Shown: positions 1 through 13,220, numbered from the stretch's first letter. The stretch: DNA of 64,000 nucleotides from Streptomyces fumanus (GCF_014655295.1 NZ_BNBI01000010.1:310001-374000); one strand, 5' to 3'. Numbers and translations: made by a program. The notes: generated from the letters alone by a model not told the origin.

Positions 1-71
1 CATATGGCTCCCCGGACACTGTGTCGACGCGACGGGCCGGAATCCTGCCGCGCGGCTGGTAACTCACTGTG

Positions 72-101
72 AGGTTACGCAGCGTTACTCTCCCGCGTCA
101 A
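72..101 (-). promoter_or_regulatory. Leftward promoter of divergent gene, probably bldD
   Basis: On the minus strand TTGACG (101-96) and TAACCT (77-72) are separated by 18 bases, a good match to the housekeeping sigma HrdB consensus. A transcript starting near 65 would reach an ATG at 3-1, preceded by GGGGAG (13-8), so the divergent gene begins exactly at the window edge. A BldD box covers the -10 and spacer, and BldD is known to repress its own promoter. In Streptomyces bldD neighbours pyrR. Identity of the gene is inferred because its coding sequence is outside the window. Confidence 0.65.
74..88. promoter_or_regulatory. BldD binding box
   Basis: GTTACGCAGCGTTAC matches every specified position of the published BldD consensus, NTNACNCWGNGTNAN. 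It overlaps the -10 element of the leftward promoter, which fits repression by BldD with c-di-GMP, the developmental master regulator of Streptomyces. Confidence 0.75.
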
Positions 102-252
102 GCCGAACGGTCCGCACCGACGCTTCCGTGACAGCGGGAGCCCACTGCGCCGGACGAGTGACAGAGGTACGCCGAAGGGGTGACGGGGGGCACGCCGGGG
201 TGGTGCCGGGCACCTGCTACCGTGGATGGCGCAAATCCGACGTCCTTTAAGG

Positions 253-278
253 TCCGTCCCGTGAGGCGGAGAAGGAGG
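253..278 (+). promoter_or_regulatory. PyrR-binding RNA hairpin and pyrR ribosome binding site
   Basis: TCCG (253-256) and CGGA (267-270) form a stem enclosing TCCCGTGAGG (257-266 plus flank), which fits the PyrR binding-loop consensus UCCNGNGAGG. The Shine-Dalgarno sequence GAAGGAGG (271-278) follows at once, 10 bases before the pyrR ATG. I see no terminator/antiterminator pair, so binding of PyrR-UMP would most likely block ribosome access, as reported for mycobacterial pyr operons. A possible -10 (TACCGT, 218-223) lies upstream without a clear -35. Confidence 0.7.
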
Positions 279-288
279 TCCGTTTCGT

Positions 289-855
289 ATGGACACGCAG
301 CCCGGTTCACCCCCCGACGCACGGCCCGTCCTGGAGGGCCCCGACATCGCGCGGGTACTGACCCGTATCGCCCACGAGATCGTCGAACGCGCCAAGGGCG
401 CCGACGACGTGGTGCTCCTCGGCATCCCGACGCGGGGCGTCTTCCTCGCCCGCCGGCTCGCCGCCAAGCTGGAGCAGATCACCGAGCGCAAGGTCCCCTG
501 CGGCTCGCTCGACATCACCATGTACCGCGACGACCTGCGCATGCACCCGCCGCGTGCGCTGGCCCGCACCGAGATCCCCGGTGACGGCCTCGACGGCCGC
601 CTCGTCGTCCTCGTCGACGACGTGCTCTTCTCCGGCCGCACCATCCGCGCCGCCCTCGACGCCCTGAACGACATCGGGCGCCCCCGCGCGGTGCAGTTGG
701 CGGTGCTCGTCGACCGGGGCCACCGCGAACTGCCCATCCGCGCCGACTACGTCGGCAAGAACCTCCCCACGTCGCTGCGGGAGACGGTCAAGGTCCAGTT
801 GGCCGAGGAGGACGGTCGCGACACCGTGCTGCTCGGCGCCAAGGCCGGCCAGTAG
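289..855 (+). CDS. pyrR: Bifunctional pyr operon regulator / uracil phosphoribosyltransferase PyrR
   Basis: A 188-residue cytosolic protein of the PyrR family. It binds UMP and pyr leader RNA to repress the operon and has side activity as uracil phosphoribosyltransferase. The type I phosphoribosyltransferase PRPP loop is at about residues 107-119 (VLVDDVLFSGRTI). The ATG has a strong GAAGGAGG 10 bases upstream. The gene opens the pyrimidine operon, 92 bases before pyrB, and its own leader carries a PyrR loop consensus, so autoregulation is likely. Confidence 0.96.
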   Translation: MDTQPGSPPDARPVLEGPDIARVLTRIAHEIVERAKGADDVVLLGIPTRGVFLARRLAAKLEQITERKVPCGSLDITMYRDDLRMHPPRALARTEIPGDGLDGRLVVLVDDVLFSGRTIRAALDALNDIGRPRAVQLAVLVDRGHRELPIRADYVGKNLPTSLRETVKVQLAEEDGRDTVLLGAKAGQ

Positions 856-947
856 CACCCCGGGGGCACCGGGCCGCTCCGGCGTGCCCACGCGTGTCCC
901 GGCGTGCCCGAATCCTCCCGAATGAACTGCCTTACGGAGCCTGACAG

Positions 948-1919
948 ATGCAGCGTCATCTCATCTCGGCCGCCGACCTCACCCGCGACGACGCCGTCCT
1001 GATCCTCGACACCGCCGAGGAGATGGCCCGGGTCGCGGACCGGCCGATCAAGAAACTGCCCACCCTGCGCGGACGTACCGTCGTCAACCTCTTCTTCGAG
1101 GACTCCACCCGGACCCGGATCTCCTTCGAGGCCGCCGAGAAGCGCCTGTCCGCGGACGTCATCAACTTCACCGCCAAGGGCTCCAGCGTCTCCAAGGGCG
1201 AGTCCCTGAAGGACACCGCCCAGACCCTGGAGGCCATGGGCGTGGACGCGGTGGTCATCCGGCACGGCGCCTCCGGGGCCCCGTACCGGCTCGCCACCTC
1301 CGGGTGGATCGACGCCCATGTGATCAACGCCGGTGACGGCACCCACCAGCACCCCACGCAGGCCCTGCTGGACGCGTTCACCATGCGCCGCCGGCTGGTC
1401 GGCCGGGACGCCGGGCTCGGCAAGGACCTGGGCGGGCGGCGCATCACCATCGTCGGCGACGTGCTGCACAGCCGGGTCGCCCGCTCCAACGTCGACCTGC
1501 TGCACACCCTCGGCGCCGAGGTCACCCTGGTCGCCCCGCCCACCCTGCTGCCGGTCGGCGTCGAATCCTGGCCCTGCGAGGTCTCCTACGACCTGGACGC
1601 CACGCTCACCAAGTCCGACGCGGTGATGATGCTGCGGGTGCAGCGCGAGCGGATGAACGCCGCCTTCTTCCCGACCGAGCGCGAGTACTCCCGCCGCTAC
1701 GGCCTGGACGGGGACCGCATGGCGCGGATGCCGGAGCACGCCATCGTGATGCACCCCGGCCCGATGGTCCGCGGCATGGAGATCACCGCCGAGGTCGCCG
1801 ACTCCGGCCGCTGCACCGTCGTCGAGCAGGTCGCCAACGGCGTCTCCATCCGCATGGCCGTGCTGTACCTGCTGCTCGGCGGCAACGAGCCCGCCCAGAC
1901 CCGCACTGAGGAGAAGTAA
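948..1919 (+). CDS. pyrB: Aspartate carbamoyltransferase catalytic subunit
   Basis: A 323-residue enzyme that condenses carbamoyl phosphate and aspartate to N-carbamoyl-aspartate, the committed step of pyrimidine synthesis. The carbamoyl-phosphate signature STRTR is at 53-57 and HPTQ at 135-138, with the aspartate-binding domain in the C-terminal half. Length is normal for the catalytic chain. No pyrI regulatory chain is present. Only 4 bases separate its stop from the pyrC ATG, so the two are probably translated together. Confidence 0.97.
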   Translation: MQRHLISAADLTRDDAVLILDTAEEMARVADRPIKKLPTLRGRTVVNLFFEDSTRTRISFEAAEKRLSADVINFTAKGSSVSKGESLKDTAQTLEAMGVDAVVIRHGASGAPYRLATSGWIDAHVINAGDGTHQHPTQALLDAFTMRRRLVGRDAGLGKDLGGRRITIVGDVLHSRVARSNVDLLHTLGAEVTLVAPPTLLPVGVESWPCEVSYDLDATLTKSDAVMMLRVQRERMNAAFFPTEREYSRRYGLDGDRMARMPEHAIVMHPGPMVRGMEITAEVADSGRCTVVEQVANGVSIRMAVLYLLLGGNEPAQTRTEEK

Positions 1920-1923
1920 GACC

Positions 1924-3210
1924 ATGAGCAAGATCCTGATCCGCGGTGCGAAGGTGCTCGGCGGCGAGCCGCAGGACGTGCTAATCGACGGCGAGACCAT
2001 CGCGGCGGTGGGCACCGGCCTGGACGCCGAGGGCGCCGAGGTCGTCGAGGCCGGCGGCAAGGTGCTGCTGCCGGGCCTGGTCGACCTGCACACCCATCTG
2101 CGCGAGCCCGGCCGCGAGGACTCCGAGACCGTGCTGACCGGCACCCGCGCGGCCGCCAGCGGCGGCTACACCACCGTGTTCGCCATGGCCAACACCTTCC
2201 CGGTGGCCGACACGGCGGGCGTGGTCGAGCAGGTCTGGCGGCTCGGCAAGGAGTCCGGCTACTGCGACGTACGGCCGGTCGGCGCCGTCACCGTCGGCCT
2301 GGAGGGCGTCAAGCTCGCCGAGCTGGGCGCCATGCACGACTCCGCGGCCGGCGTCACCGTCTTCTCCGACGACGGCAAATGCGTCCACGACGCGGTGATC
2401 ATGCGCCGGGCCCTGGAGTACGTGAAGGCGTTCGACGGCGTCGTCGCCCAGCACGCCCAGGAGCCGCGGCTGACCGAGGGCGCCCAGATGAACGAGGGCG
2501 TCGTCTCCGCCGAGCTGGGCCTCGGCGGCTGGCCCGCGGTCGCCGAGGAGTCGGTCATCGCCCGGGACGTGCTGCTCGCCGAGCACGTCGGCTCCCGCGT
2601 GCACATCTGCCACCTGTCCACCGCCGGGTCGGTGGAGATCGTCCGCTGGGCCAAGTCCCGCGGCATCCAGGTCACCGCCGAGGTCACCCCGCACCACCTG
2701 CTGCTCACCGACGAGCTGGTCCGCACGTACGACCCGGTCTACAAGGTGAACCCGCCGCTGCGCACCGAGCGGGACGTGCGCGCCCTGCGCGAGGCCCTGG
2801 CCGACGGCACCATCGACATCGTCGCCACCGACCACGCCCCGCACCCGCACGAGGACAAGGACTGCGAGTGGGCCGCCGCCGCCATGGGGATGGTCGGTCT
2901 GGAGACCGCGCTGTCGGTGGTCCAGGCCACCATGGTGGACACCGGCCTGCTGGACTGGGCGGGCGTGGCCGACCGGATGTCCGCCAAGCCCGCGCTGATC
3001 GGCCGCGCCGCCGGCCAGGGCCGTCCCGTCTCGGCTGGTGAGCCCGCCAACCTCACCCTGGTCGACACGGAATACCGTGGGCGCGTGGACCCCGCGGGCT
3101 TCGCCTCGCGCAGCCGCAACACCCCCTACGAGGGACGCGAGCTGCCGGGCCGTGTCACCCACACGTGGCTCCGGGGCAAGGCGACGCTCGTCGACGGGAA
3201 GCTCACGTGA
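1924..3210 (+). CDS. pyrC: Dihydroorotase
   Basis: A 428-residue class I dihydroorotase of the amidohydrolase fold, cyclising carbamoyl-aspartate to dihydroorotate. The zinc motif HTHLREPG is at 56-63 and a further metal/substrate motif TDHAPH near 300. GGAGAAG overlapping the pyrB end serves as ribosome binding site. Its TGA overlaps the GTG of the next gene (GTGA), a mark of translational coupling. Confidence 0.97.
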   Translation: MSKILIRGAKVLGGEPQDVLIDGETIAAVGTGLDAEGAEVVEAGGKVLLPGLVDLHTHLREPGREDSETVLTGTRAAASGGYTTVFAMANTFPVADTAGVVEQVWRLGKESGYCDVRPVGAVTVGLEGVKLAELGAMHDSAAGVTVFSDDGKCVHDAVIMRRALEYVKAFDGVVAQHAQEPRLTEGAQMNEGVVSAELGLGGWPAVAEESVIARDVLLAEHVGSRVHICHLSTAGSVEIVRWAKSRGIQVTAEVTPHHLLLTDELVRTYDPVYKVNPPLRTERDVRALREALADGTIDIVATDHAPHPHEDKDCEWAAAAMGMVGLETALSVVQATMVDTGLLDWAGVADRMSAKPALIGRAAGQGRPVSAGEPANLTLVDTEYRGRVDPAGFASRSRNTPYEGRELPGRVTHTWLRGKATLVDGKLT

Positions 3211-3773
3211 CACCTGTAATCCTGCTGGCCGCCGAGAAGGAATCGGCGCAAGTGACCGATTGGGCCGCCCGGATCGGCTGGGTCGTCGGCCTCGGCCTGT
3301 TCGTCGCGCTCGTCTACTGGCTGATGCGCGAGGGCTGGAAGTGGCGCGGAACCCTCCAGGGCGACCTGCCGGCCCTGCCCACCGCGCCCGAGCCGGCCGG
3401 ACCGGCCAGACTGACGATGAGCGGCCGCTACCACGGCTCCACCACCGCCGGGCAGTGGCTGGACCGCATCGTCGCGCACGGCCTGGGCACCCGCAGCCGC
3501 GCCGACCTCACGCTCACCGACGCGGGACTGGACGTCGTACGCCCCGGCGCGACCGACTTCTTCGTCCCGCGCGCCGCGCTGCGCGAGGCCCGGCTCGACA
3601 AGGGCATCGCCGGCAAGGTCCTCACCGAAGGCGGACTGCTGGTGATCACCTGGGCGCACGGCGGCAAGCTGATCGACTCCGGCTTCCGCTCGGACCGCGC
3701 GGCCGAGCACCACGAGTGGGTCGAGACCCTGAACGACATGATCAACAAGACGGAAACGGAAGGCGCACGATGA
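3207..3773 (+). CDS. Membrane-anchored PH-like domain protein inside the pyr operon
   Basis: A 188-residue protein of unknown function. GTG 3207 is chosen because it overlaps the pyrC stop (GTGA). An N-terminal hydrophobic segment (about residues 20-38, GWVVGLGLFVALVYWLM) should anchor it, with a soluble C-terminal domain resembling bacterial PH-like domains (FFVPRAALREARL region). It ends in an ATGA overlap with carA. Proteins of this type sit at this place in other Streptomyces pyr operons as I recall them, but no pyrimidine role is known. Confidence 0.85.
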   Translation: MTPVILLAAEKESAQVTDWAARIGWVVGLGLFVALVYWLMREGWKWRGTLQGDLPALPTAPEPAGPARLTMSGRYHGSTTAGQWLDRIVAHGLGTRSRADLTLTDAGLDVVRPGATDFFVPRAALREARLDKGIAGKVLTEGGLLVITWAHGGKLIDSGFRSDRAAEHHEWVETLNDMINKTETEGAR

Positions 3774-4904
3774 CGACCTCCACCAGGGGAACCACCAGGG
3801 TTCCCGCCGTACTCGTCCTGGAGGACGGCCGGATCTTCCGCGGCCGCGCCTACGGGGCCGTGGGGGAGACCTTCGGCGAGGCCGTCTTCTCCACCGGCAT
3901 GACCGGCTACCAGGAGACCCTGACCGACCCGTCGTACGCCCGGCAGATCGTCGTGGCGACCGCCCCGCAGATCGGCAACACCGGCTGGAACGACGAGGAC
4001 GACGAGTCCCGCCGCATCTGGGTCTCCGGCTACGTGGTCCGCGACCCCGCGCGGGTGCCGTCCAACTGGCGCTCCCGGCGCTCCCTGGACGAGGAGCTGA
4101 CCCGCCAGGGCGTCGTCGGCATCGCCGGCATCGACACCCGCGCCCTCACCCGCCACCTGCGCGAACGCGGCTCGATGCGGGCCGGCGTCTTCTCCGGCGA
4201 GGCCCTCGCCGACGACGCCGCCCTCCTCGCGCGCGTGCTGGAGCAGCCGCAGATGAAGGGCGCCAGCCTCTTCGCGGAGGTCGCCACCCAGGAGGCGTAC
4301 GTCGTCCCCGCGATCGGCGAGAAGAAGTTCACCGTCGCCGCCGTCGACCTCGGCATCAAGGGCATGACCCCGCAGCGCATGGCCGAGCGCGGCATCGAGG
4401 TGCACGTCCTGCCCGCCACCGCCACCGTCGAGGAGGTCTACGCGGTCCAGCCGGACGGCGTGTTCTTCTCCAACGGCCCCGGCGACCCGGCCACCGCCGA
4501 CCAGCCCGTCGCCCTGATGCGGGGCGTGCTGGAGCGCGGCACCCCGCTGTTCGGCATCTGCTTCGGCAACCAGATCCTGGGCCGCGCCCTGGGCTTCGGC
4601 ACCTTCAAGCTGAAGTACGGCCACCGCGGCATCAACCAGCCCGTGCAGGACCGTACGACCGGCAAGGTCGAGGTCACCGCGCACAACCACGGATTCGCCG
4701 TCGACGCCCCGCTCGACAAGGTCTCCGACACCCCCTACGGCCGCGCCGAGGTCTCCCACGTCTGCCTCAACGACAACGTGGTGGAGGGGCTCCAGCTCCT
4801 CGACCGGCCGGCCTTCAGCGTCCAGTACCACCCCGAAGCGGCAGCGGGCCCCCACGACGCCGCCTACCTGTTCGACCGCTTCGTTTCCCTGATGGAGGGC
4901 CAGC

Positions 4905-4912
<8 letters not shown>
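3770..4912 (+). CDS. carA: Carbamoyl-phosphate synthase small (glutaminase) subunit
   Basis: A 380-residue class I glutamine amidotransferase subunit that releases ammonia from glutamine for CarB. The catalytic triad is visible: Cys264 in GICFGNQ, with His354 and Glu356 in QYHPEA. The ATG overlaps the preceding stop (ATGA), fixing the start, and the last 8 bases overlap the GTG of carB. As the only carAB seen here, it probably serves both pyrimidine and arginine synthesis. Confidence 0.97.
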
Positions 4913-8213
<3,301 letters not shown>

Positions 8214-8220
8214 CGGCCCC

Positions 8221-8251
8221 GAGGGGGACACCGGCGGACGGTGTCCCCCTC
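8221..8251 (+). terminator. Intra-operon terminator between carB and pyrD
   Basis: GAGGGGGACACCG (8221-8233) and CGGTGTCCCCCTC (8239-8251) form a perfect 13-bp stem with a 5-base loop, followed only by TTC. It lies 7 bases after the carB stop and 53 bases before pyrD. It probably reduces readthrough into pyrD-pyrF or stabilises the carB message. Confidence 0.75.
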
Positions 8252-8304
8252 TTCATGCGGCCCCCATCAGGCGCCCACCGCCCGTGAGGCATCCCGAGGA
8301 CACC

Positions 8305-9407
<1,103 letters not shown>

Positions 9408-9411
<4 letters not shown>

Positions 9412-10247
9412 ACGAGCCCTTCGGCGCCAGGCTGCGCCGGGCCATGGACGAGCGCGGCCCGCTGTGCGTGGGCATCGACCCGCACGCCGCCCTGCTCGCC
9501 GAGTGGGGCCTGGCCGACGACGTGGCCGGCCTGGAGCGGTTCAGCCGCACGGTCGTCGAGGCGGTGGCCGACCGGGTCGCCGTCGTCAAGCCGCAGAGCG
9601 CCTTCTTCGAGCGGTTCGGCTCCCGCGGCATCGCCGTCCTGGAGCAGACCGTGGCGGCGGCGCGGGCCGCCGGGGCGCTGGTGGTGATGGACGCCAAGCG
9701 CGGCGACATCGGCTCCACCATGGCCGCGTACGCCGAGTCGTTCCTGCGCCCGGACGCCCCGCTGTACTCGGACGCGCTGACCGTCTCGCCGTACCTCGGC
9801 TACGGCTCGCTGAAGCCGGCCGTCGACCTGGCGCGCGAGAGCGGCTGCGGCCTGTTCGTGCTGGCGCTGACCTCCAACCCCGAGGGCGGCGAGGTCCAGC
9901 ACGCCGTGCGGGAGGACGGACGCACCGTCGGCGCGACCGTGCTGGCCCGCCTGGCGGCCGAGAACGCGGGGGCGGAGCCGCTCGGCTCCTTCGGCGCGGT
10001 GGTCGGCGCCACCCTCGGCGACCTCTCCGCGTACGACCTCGGCATCAACGGCCCGCTGCTGGCGCCCGGCATCGGCGCCCAGGGGGCGGCCCCGGCCGAT
10101 CTTCCCCGGGTCTTCGGGTCCGCGCTGCGCGACGTGGTGCCGAACGTCAGCCGGGGCGTGCTGCGGCACGGACCCGACGTGAGCGCGCTGCGCGGGTCCG
10201 CCGACCGGTTCGCGGACGAGATCAGGTCCGTCCTCGCCGCCGCCTGA
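9408..10247 (+). CDS. pyrF: Orotidine-5'-phosphate decarboxylase, type 2
   Basis: A 279-residue enzyme that decarboxylates OMP to UMP. DAKRGDIGST near residue 97 is the type 2 catalytic Lys-Asp signature, and the length suits the longer actinobacterial/myxobacterial branch. ATG 9408 overlaps the pyrD stop. It closes the operon. No pyrE is present, so orotate phosphoribosyltransferase must be encoded elsewhere. Confidence 0.95.
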
Positions 10248-10279
10248 GTCCGGCCCCGAGTCCGGCCTTGAGTCCGGCC
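10246..10279. repeat. Three tandem 12-bp repeats after pyrF
   Basis: GAGTCCGGCC occurs at 10246, 10258 and 10270 in exact 12-base register, starting in the pyrF stop codon. No function is evident. Confidence 0.8.
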
Positions 10280-10367
10280 CGAAGGTGAATACATCCTCAA
10301 ATCCGAGGCGTTATGTCCAGAATGTCGGGCCTCATGGAGGCTGACCAGGACTTTTCCGCTGTTCTCG

Positions 10368-10396
10368 CTGACTCTTGCGGCCTTGACCGCTAGTCT
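10368..10396 (+). promoter_or_regulatory. Candidate promoter of the sIHF gene
   Basis: CTGACT (10368-10373) and TAGTCT (10391-10396) are 17 bases apart, near the HrdB-type consensus. This would give a leader of about 140 bases before the GTG at 10539. Nothing else recognisable is seen in the 10280-10538 stretch. Confidence 0.45.
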
Positions 10397-10538
10397 CCGA
10401 CGAGTGGGGGCCCCTTCCACGCCGTCCTGGCAGTGGGGGACACCGGGCGAGCGTGTTGCTCGTGGCTCCCCTGGTGTGGGGCGACTAGGTTCCTCACCGG
10501 TCCGTATCCGACAGTTCGACATCCGAGGTGACGTAGGC

Positions 10539-10862
10539 GTGGCTCTTCCGCCCCTTACCCCTGAACAGCGCGCAGCCGCGCTCGAAAAGGCCGCCGCGGC
10601 TCGCCGGGAGCGGGCCGAGGTCAAGAATCGACTCAAGCACTCCGGCGCCTCCCTTCACGAGGTCATCAAGCAGGGCCAGGAGAACGACGTCATCGGCAAG
10701 ATGAAGGTCTCCGCCCTCCTGGAGTCGCTGCCGGGCGTGGGCAAGGTCCGCGCCAAGCAGATCATGGAGCGACTCGGCATCTCCGAGAGCCGCCGCGTGC
10801 GCGGTCTCGGGTCCAACCAGATCGCCTCGCTGGAGCGTGAGTTCGGCAGCACCGGCAACTGA
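10539..10862 (+). CDS. sihF: Streptomyces integration host factor sIHF
   Basis: A 107-residue nucleoid-associated DNA-binding protein, essentially identical in my memory to S. coelicolor sIHF (VALPPLTPEQRAAALEKA at the N-terminus). The central LESLPGVGKVRAKQIMERLG is the helix-two-turn-helix-like DNA-binding part; the N-terminal long helix is rich in Ala, Arg and Glu. GTG 10539 follows GAGGTGA. sIHF influences DNA topology, sporulation and antibiotic production. It precedes gmk, as the mIHF gene does in mycobacteria. Confidence 0.95.
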   Translation: MALPPLTPEQRAAALEKAAAARRERAEVKNRLKHSGASLHEVIKQGQENDVIGKMKVSALLESLPGVGKVRAKQIMERLGISESRRVRGLGSNQIASLEREFGSTGN

Positions 10863-10899
10863 GTCCGGACCACTCCGGGATTGCTGGAATAATCGCCGC

Positions 10900-11493
10900 A
10901 TGGCTGCAACACCCCGGGGGACGACCCCCGTGCCCCCGGATTCACGTCCGCGGCTGACCGTGCTCTCCGGCCCCTCCGGGGTCGGCAAGAGCACGGTCGT
11001 CGCTCATATGCGCAAGGAACACCCCGAGGTCTGGCTCTCGGTGTCGGCGACGACCCGCAAGCCCCGGCCGGGCGAGCAGCACGGGGTCCACTACTTCTTC
11101 GTCACCGACGAGGAGATGGACAAGCTGATCGCCAACGGCGAGCTGCTGGAGTGGGCCGAGTTCGCCGGCAACCGCTACGGCACGCCCCGCGCGGCCGTGC
11201 TGGAGAAGCTGGCGGCGGGGGAGCCGGTGCTGCTGGAGATCGACCTCCAGGGCGCCCGGCAGGTCCGCGACTCCATGCCGGAGGCCCAACTGGTGTTCCT
11301 CGCCCCTCCCTCCTGGGAGGAGCTGGTGCGCCGGCTCACCGGCCGGGGCACCGAGCCGCCCGAGGTCATCGAGCGCCGTCTCGCGGCGGCCAAGGTGGAG
11401 CTGGCGGCCGAACCCGAGTTCGACAGCACCCTGGTCAACACCTCCGTCGAGGACGTGGCGCGCGAGCTGCTAGCCTTGATGGACGTCGTGTGA
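10900..11493 (+). CDS. gmk: Guanylate kinase
   Basis: A 197-residue kinase phosphorylating GMP to GDP. The P-loop GPSGVGKST is at 24-32 and the GMP-binding region (SATTRKPRPGEQHGVHY) follows. ATG 10900 lacks a Shine-Dalgarno sequence; AATAAT sits only a few bases upstream, so the message may be leaderless. It is 37 bases after sIHF and 51 before rpoZ. Confidence 0.95.
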   Translation: MAATPRGTTPVPPDSRPRLTVLSGPSGVGKSTVVAHMRKEHPEVWLSVSATTRKPRPGEQHGVHYFFVTDEEMDKLIANGELLEWAEFAGNRYGTPRAAVLEKLAAGEPVLLEIDLQGARQVRDSMPEAQLVFLAPPSWEELVRRLTGRGTEPPEVIERRLAAAKVELAAEPEFDSTLVNTSVEDVARELLALMDVV

Positions 11494-11544
11494 TCACATC
11501 CGGTCACTGAGACTGATTCTTTCCCATCCATCGGAAGGTAGAGC

Positions 11545-11817
11545 GTGTCCTCTTCCATCTCCGCGCCCGAGGGCATCATCAACCCGCCGATCGACGAGCT
11601 CCTCGAGGCCACCGACTCGAAGTACAGCCTCGTGATCTACGCGGCCAAGCGGGCCCGCCAGATCAACGCGTACTACTCGCAGCTCGGCGAGGGCCTCCTC
11701 GAGTACGTCGGTCCCCTCGTCGACACGCACGTCCACGAGAAGCCGCTCTCGATCGCCCTGCGCGAGATCAACGCGGGGCTGCTGACCTCCGAGGCCGTCG
11801 AGGGCCCCGCGCAGTAG
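11545..11817 (+). CDS. rpoZ: RNA polymerase omega subunit
   Basis: A 90-residue omega subunit that helps assemble and stabilise the beta-prime subunit of RNA polymerase. Family features are NPPIDELLEATDSKYSLVIYAAKRARQIN and the downstream KPLSIALREI. GTG 11545 follows GGAAGGTAGA. In Streptomyces omega is needed for normal differentiation. The gmk-rpoZ-coaBC order is standard. Confidence 0.96.
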   Translation: MSSSISAPEGIINPPIDELLEATDSKYSLVIYAAKRARQINAYYSQLGEGLLEYVGPLVDTHVHEKPLSIALREINAGLLTSEAVEGPAQ

Positions 11818-11871
11818 TGCGTCGGCGGTCAGACACCGCGCAGTAGTATTTTCAGCTCGACGCTGACTTGT

Positions 11872-11906
11872 CCACAGGCCCGGCAGCACGTCTGCCGGGC
11901 CTGTGG
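11872..11906 (+). terminator. Terminator after rpoZ
   Basis: CCACAGGCCCGGCAG (11872-11886) and CTGCCGGGCCTGTGG (11892-11906) form a perfect 15-bp stem with a 5-base loop, 45 bases before coaBC. A short direct repeat (GCGCAGTAGT) spans the rpoZ stop and recurs 28 bases on. Confidence 0.85.
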
Positions 11907-11950
11907 TGTGTGATGGGGGTCGTACGTTTTCCGAGGTCCGGGGAGAGACG

Positions 11951-13153
11951 GTGGACAAGCCCAAGGTCGTCCTGGGGGTCAGCGGCGGCATCGCCGCCTA
12001 CAAGGCGGGTGAGCTGCTGCGCCGGTTCACGGAGTCCGGGCACGACGTCCGGGTCGTCCCCACCGCCTCCGCACTGCACTTCGTCGGCGCCGCCACCTGG
12101 TCGGCCCTCTCCGGCCACCCGGTCTCCACCGAGGTCTGGGACGACGTCCACGAGGTCCCGCACGTCCGCATCGGCCAGCACGCCGACCTCGTCGTCGTCG
12201 CCCCCGCCACCGCCGACCTGCTCGCCAAGGCAGCCCACGGCCTCGCCGACGACCTGCTCACCAACACCCTGCTCACCGCCCGCTGCCCGGTCGTCTTCGC
12301 CCCCGCGATGCACACCGAGATGTGGGAACACCCGGCCACCCGGGAGAACGTGGCGACGCTGCGCCGCCGCGGCGCCGTCGTGATCGAACCGGCCGTCGGC
12401 CGCCTCACCGGCGCCGACACCGGCAAGGGCCGCTTCCCCGACCCCGCCGAGATCTTCGAACTCTGCCGCCGGGTGCTCGCCCGGGGCGTCCCCGAGCCCG
12501 ACCTGGCCGGCCGGCACGTCGTCGTCACCGCCGGCGGCACCCGCGAACCCCTCGACCCGGTCCGCTTCCTCGGCAACCGCTCCTCGGGCAAGCAGGGCTA
12601 CGCCCTCGCCCGCACCGCCGCCGCGCGGGGCGCCCGGGTGACCCTGATCTCGGCCAACGCCGCGCTGCCCGACCCGGCCGGCGTCGACCTGGTCACCGTC
12701 GGCACGGCCGAGGAACTGCGCGCGGCGGTGCTGAAGGCCGCCGGGGACGCCGACGCGGTCGTCATGGCCGCCGCGGTCGCGGACTTCCGGCCCGCCGTCT
12801 ACGCCACCGGCAAGATCAAGAAACAGGACGACCAGGAGCCCGCGCCCATCGCCCTGGTGCGCAATCCGGACATCCTCGCGGAGATCTCCGCGCGCCGCGC
12901 CCGGCCCGGCCAGATCGTGGTCGGCTTCGCCGCCGAGACCGACGACGTCCTCGCCCACGGCCGCGCCAAGCTCCGGCGCAAGGGCTGCGACCTGCTCGTC
13001 GTCAACGAGGTCGGCGAGCGCAAGACCTTCGGCGCCGAGGAGAACGAGGCCGTGGTGCTCGGCGCCGACGGCAGCGAGACCCCCGTCCCGTACGGCCCCA
13101 AGGAAGCCCTGGCCGAAACGGTGTGGGACCTCGTCGCGGCCCGCCTCGACTGA
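11951..13153 (+). CDS. coaBC: Bifunctional phosphopantothenoylcysteine decarboxylase / phosphopantothenate-cysteine ligase
   Basis: A 400-residue fusion enzyme of coenzyme A synthesis. The N-terminal CoaC flavoprotein half has GVSGGIAAYKA (residues 9-19) and APAMHTEMW, the equivalent of the PxMNxxMW motif. The C-terminal CoaB half has GGTREPLDPVRFLGNRSSG and makes phosphopantothenoylcysteine. GTG 11951 follows GGGAGAGAC. The long form is typical of bacteria. Confidence 0.95.
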   Translation: MDKPKVVLGVSGGIAAYKAGELLRRFTESGHDVRVVPTASALHFVGAATWSALSGHPVSTEVWDDVHEVPHVRIGQHADLVVVAPATADLLAKAAHGLADDLLTNTLLTARCPVVFAPAMHTEMWEHPATRENVATLRRRGAVVIEPAVGRLTGADTGKGRFPDPAEIFELCRRVLARGVPEPDLAGRHVVVTAGGTREPLDPVRFLGNRSSGKQGYALARTAAARGARVTLISANAALPDPAGVDLVTVGTAEELRAAVLKAAGDADAVVMAAAVADFRPAVYATGKIKKQDDQEPAPIALVRNPDILAEISARRARPGQIVVGFAAETDDVLAHGRAKLRRKGCDLLVVNEVGERKTFGAEENEAVVLGADGSETPVPYGPKEALAETVWDLVAARLD

Positions 13154-13220
13154 CTCCTCCGGCCGTGTCGAGGCTCCCTCCGACCCCGGTGGAGCACCCG
13201 CGTATCTGACACATTCGGCC

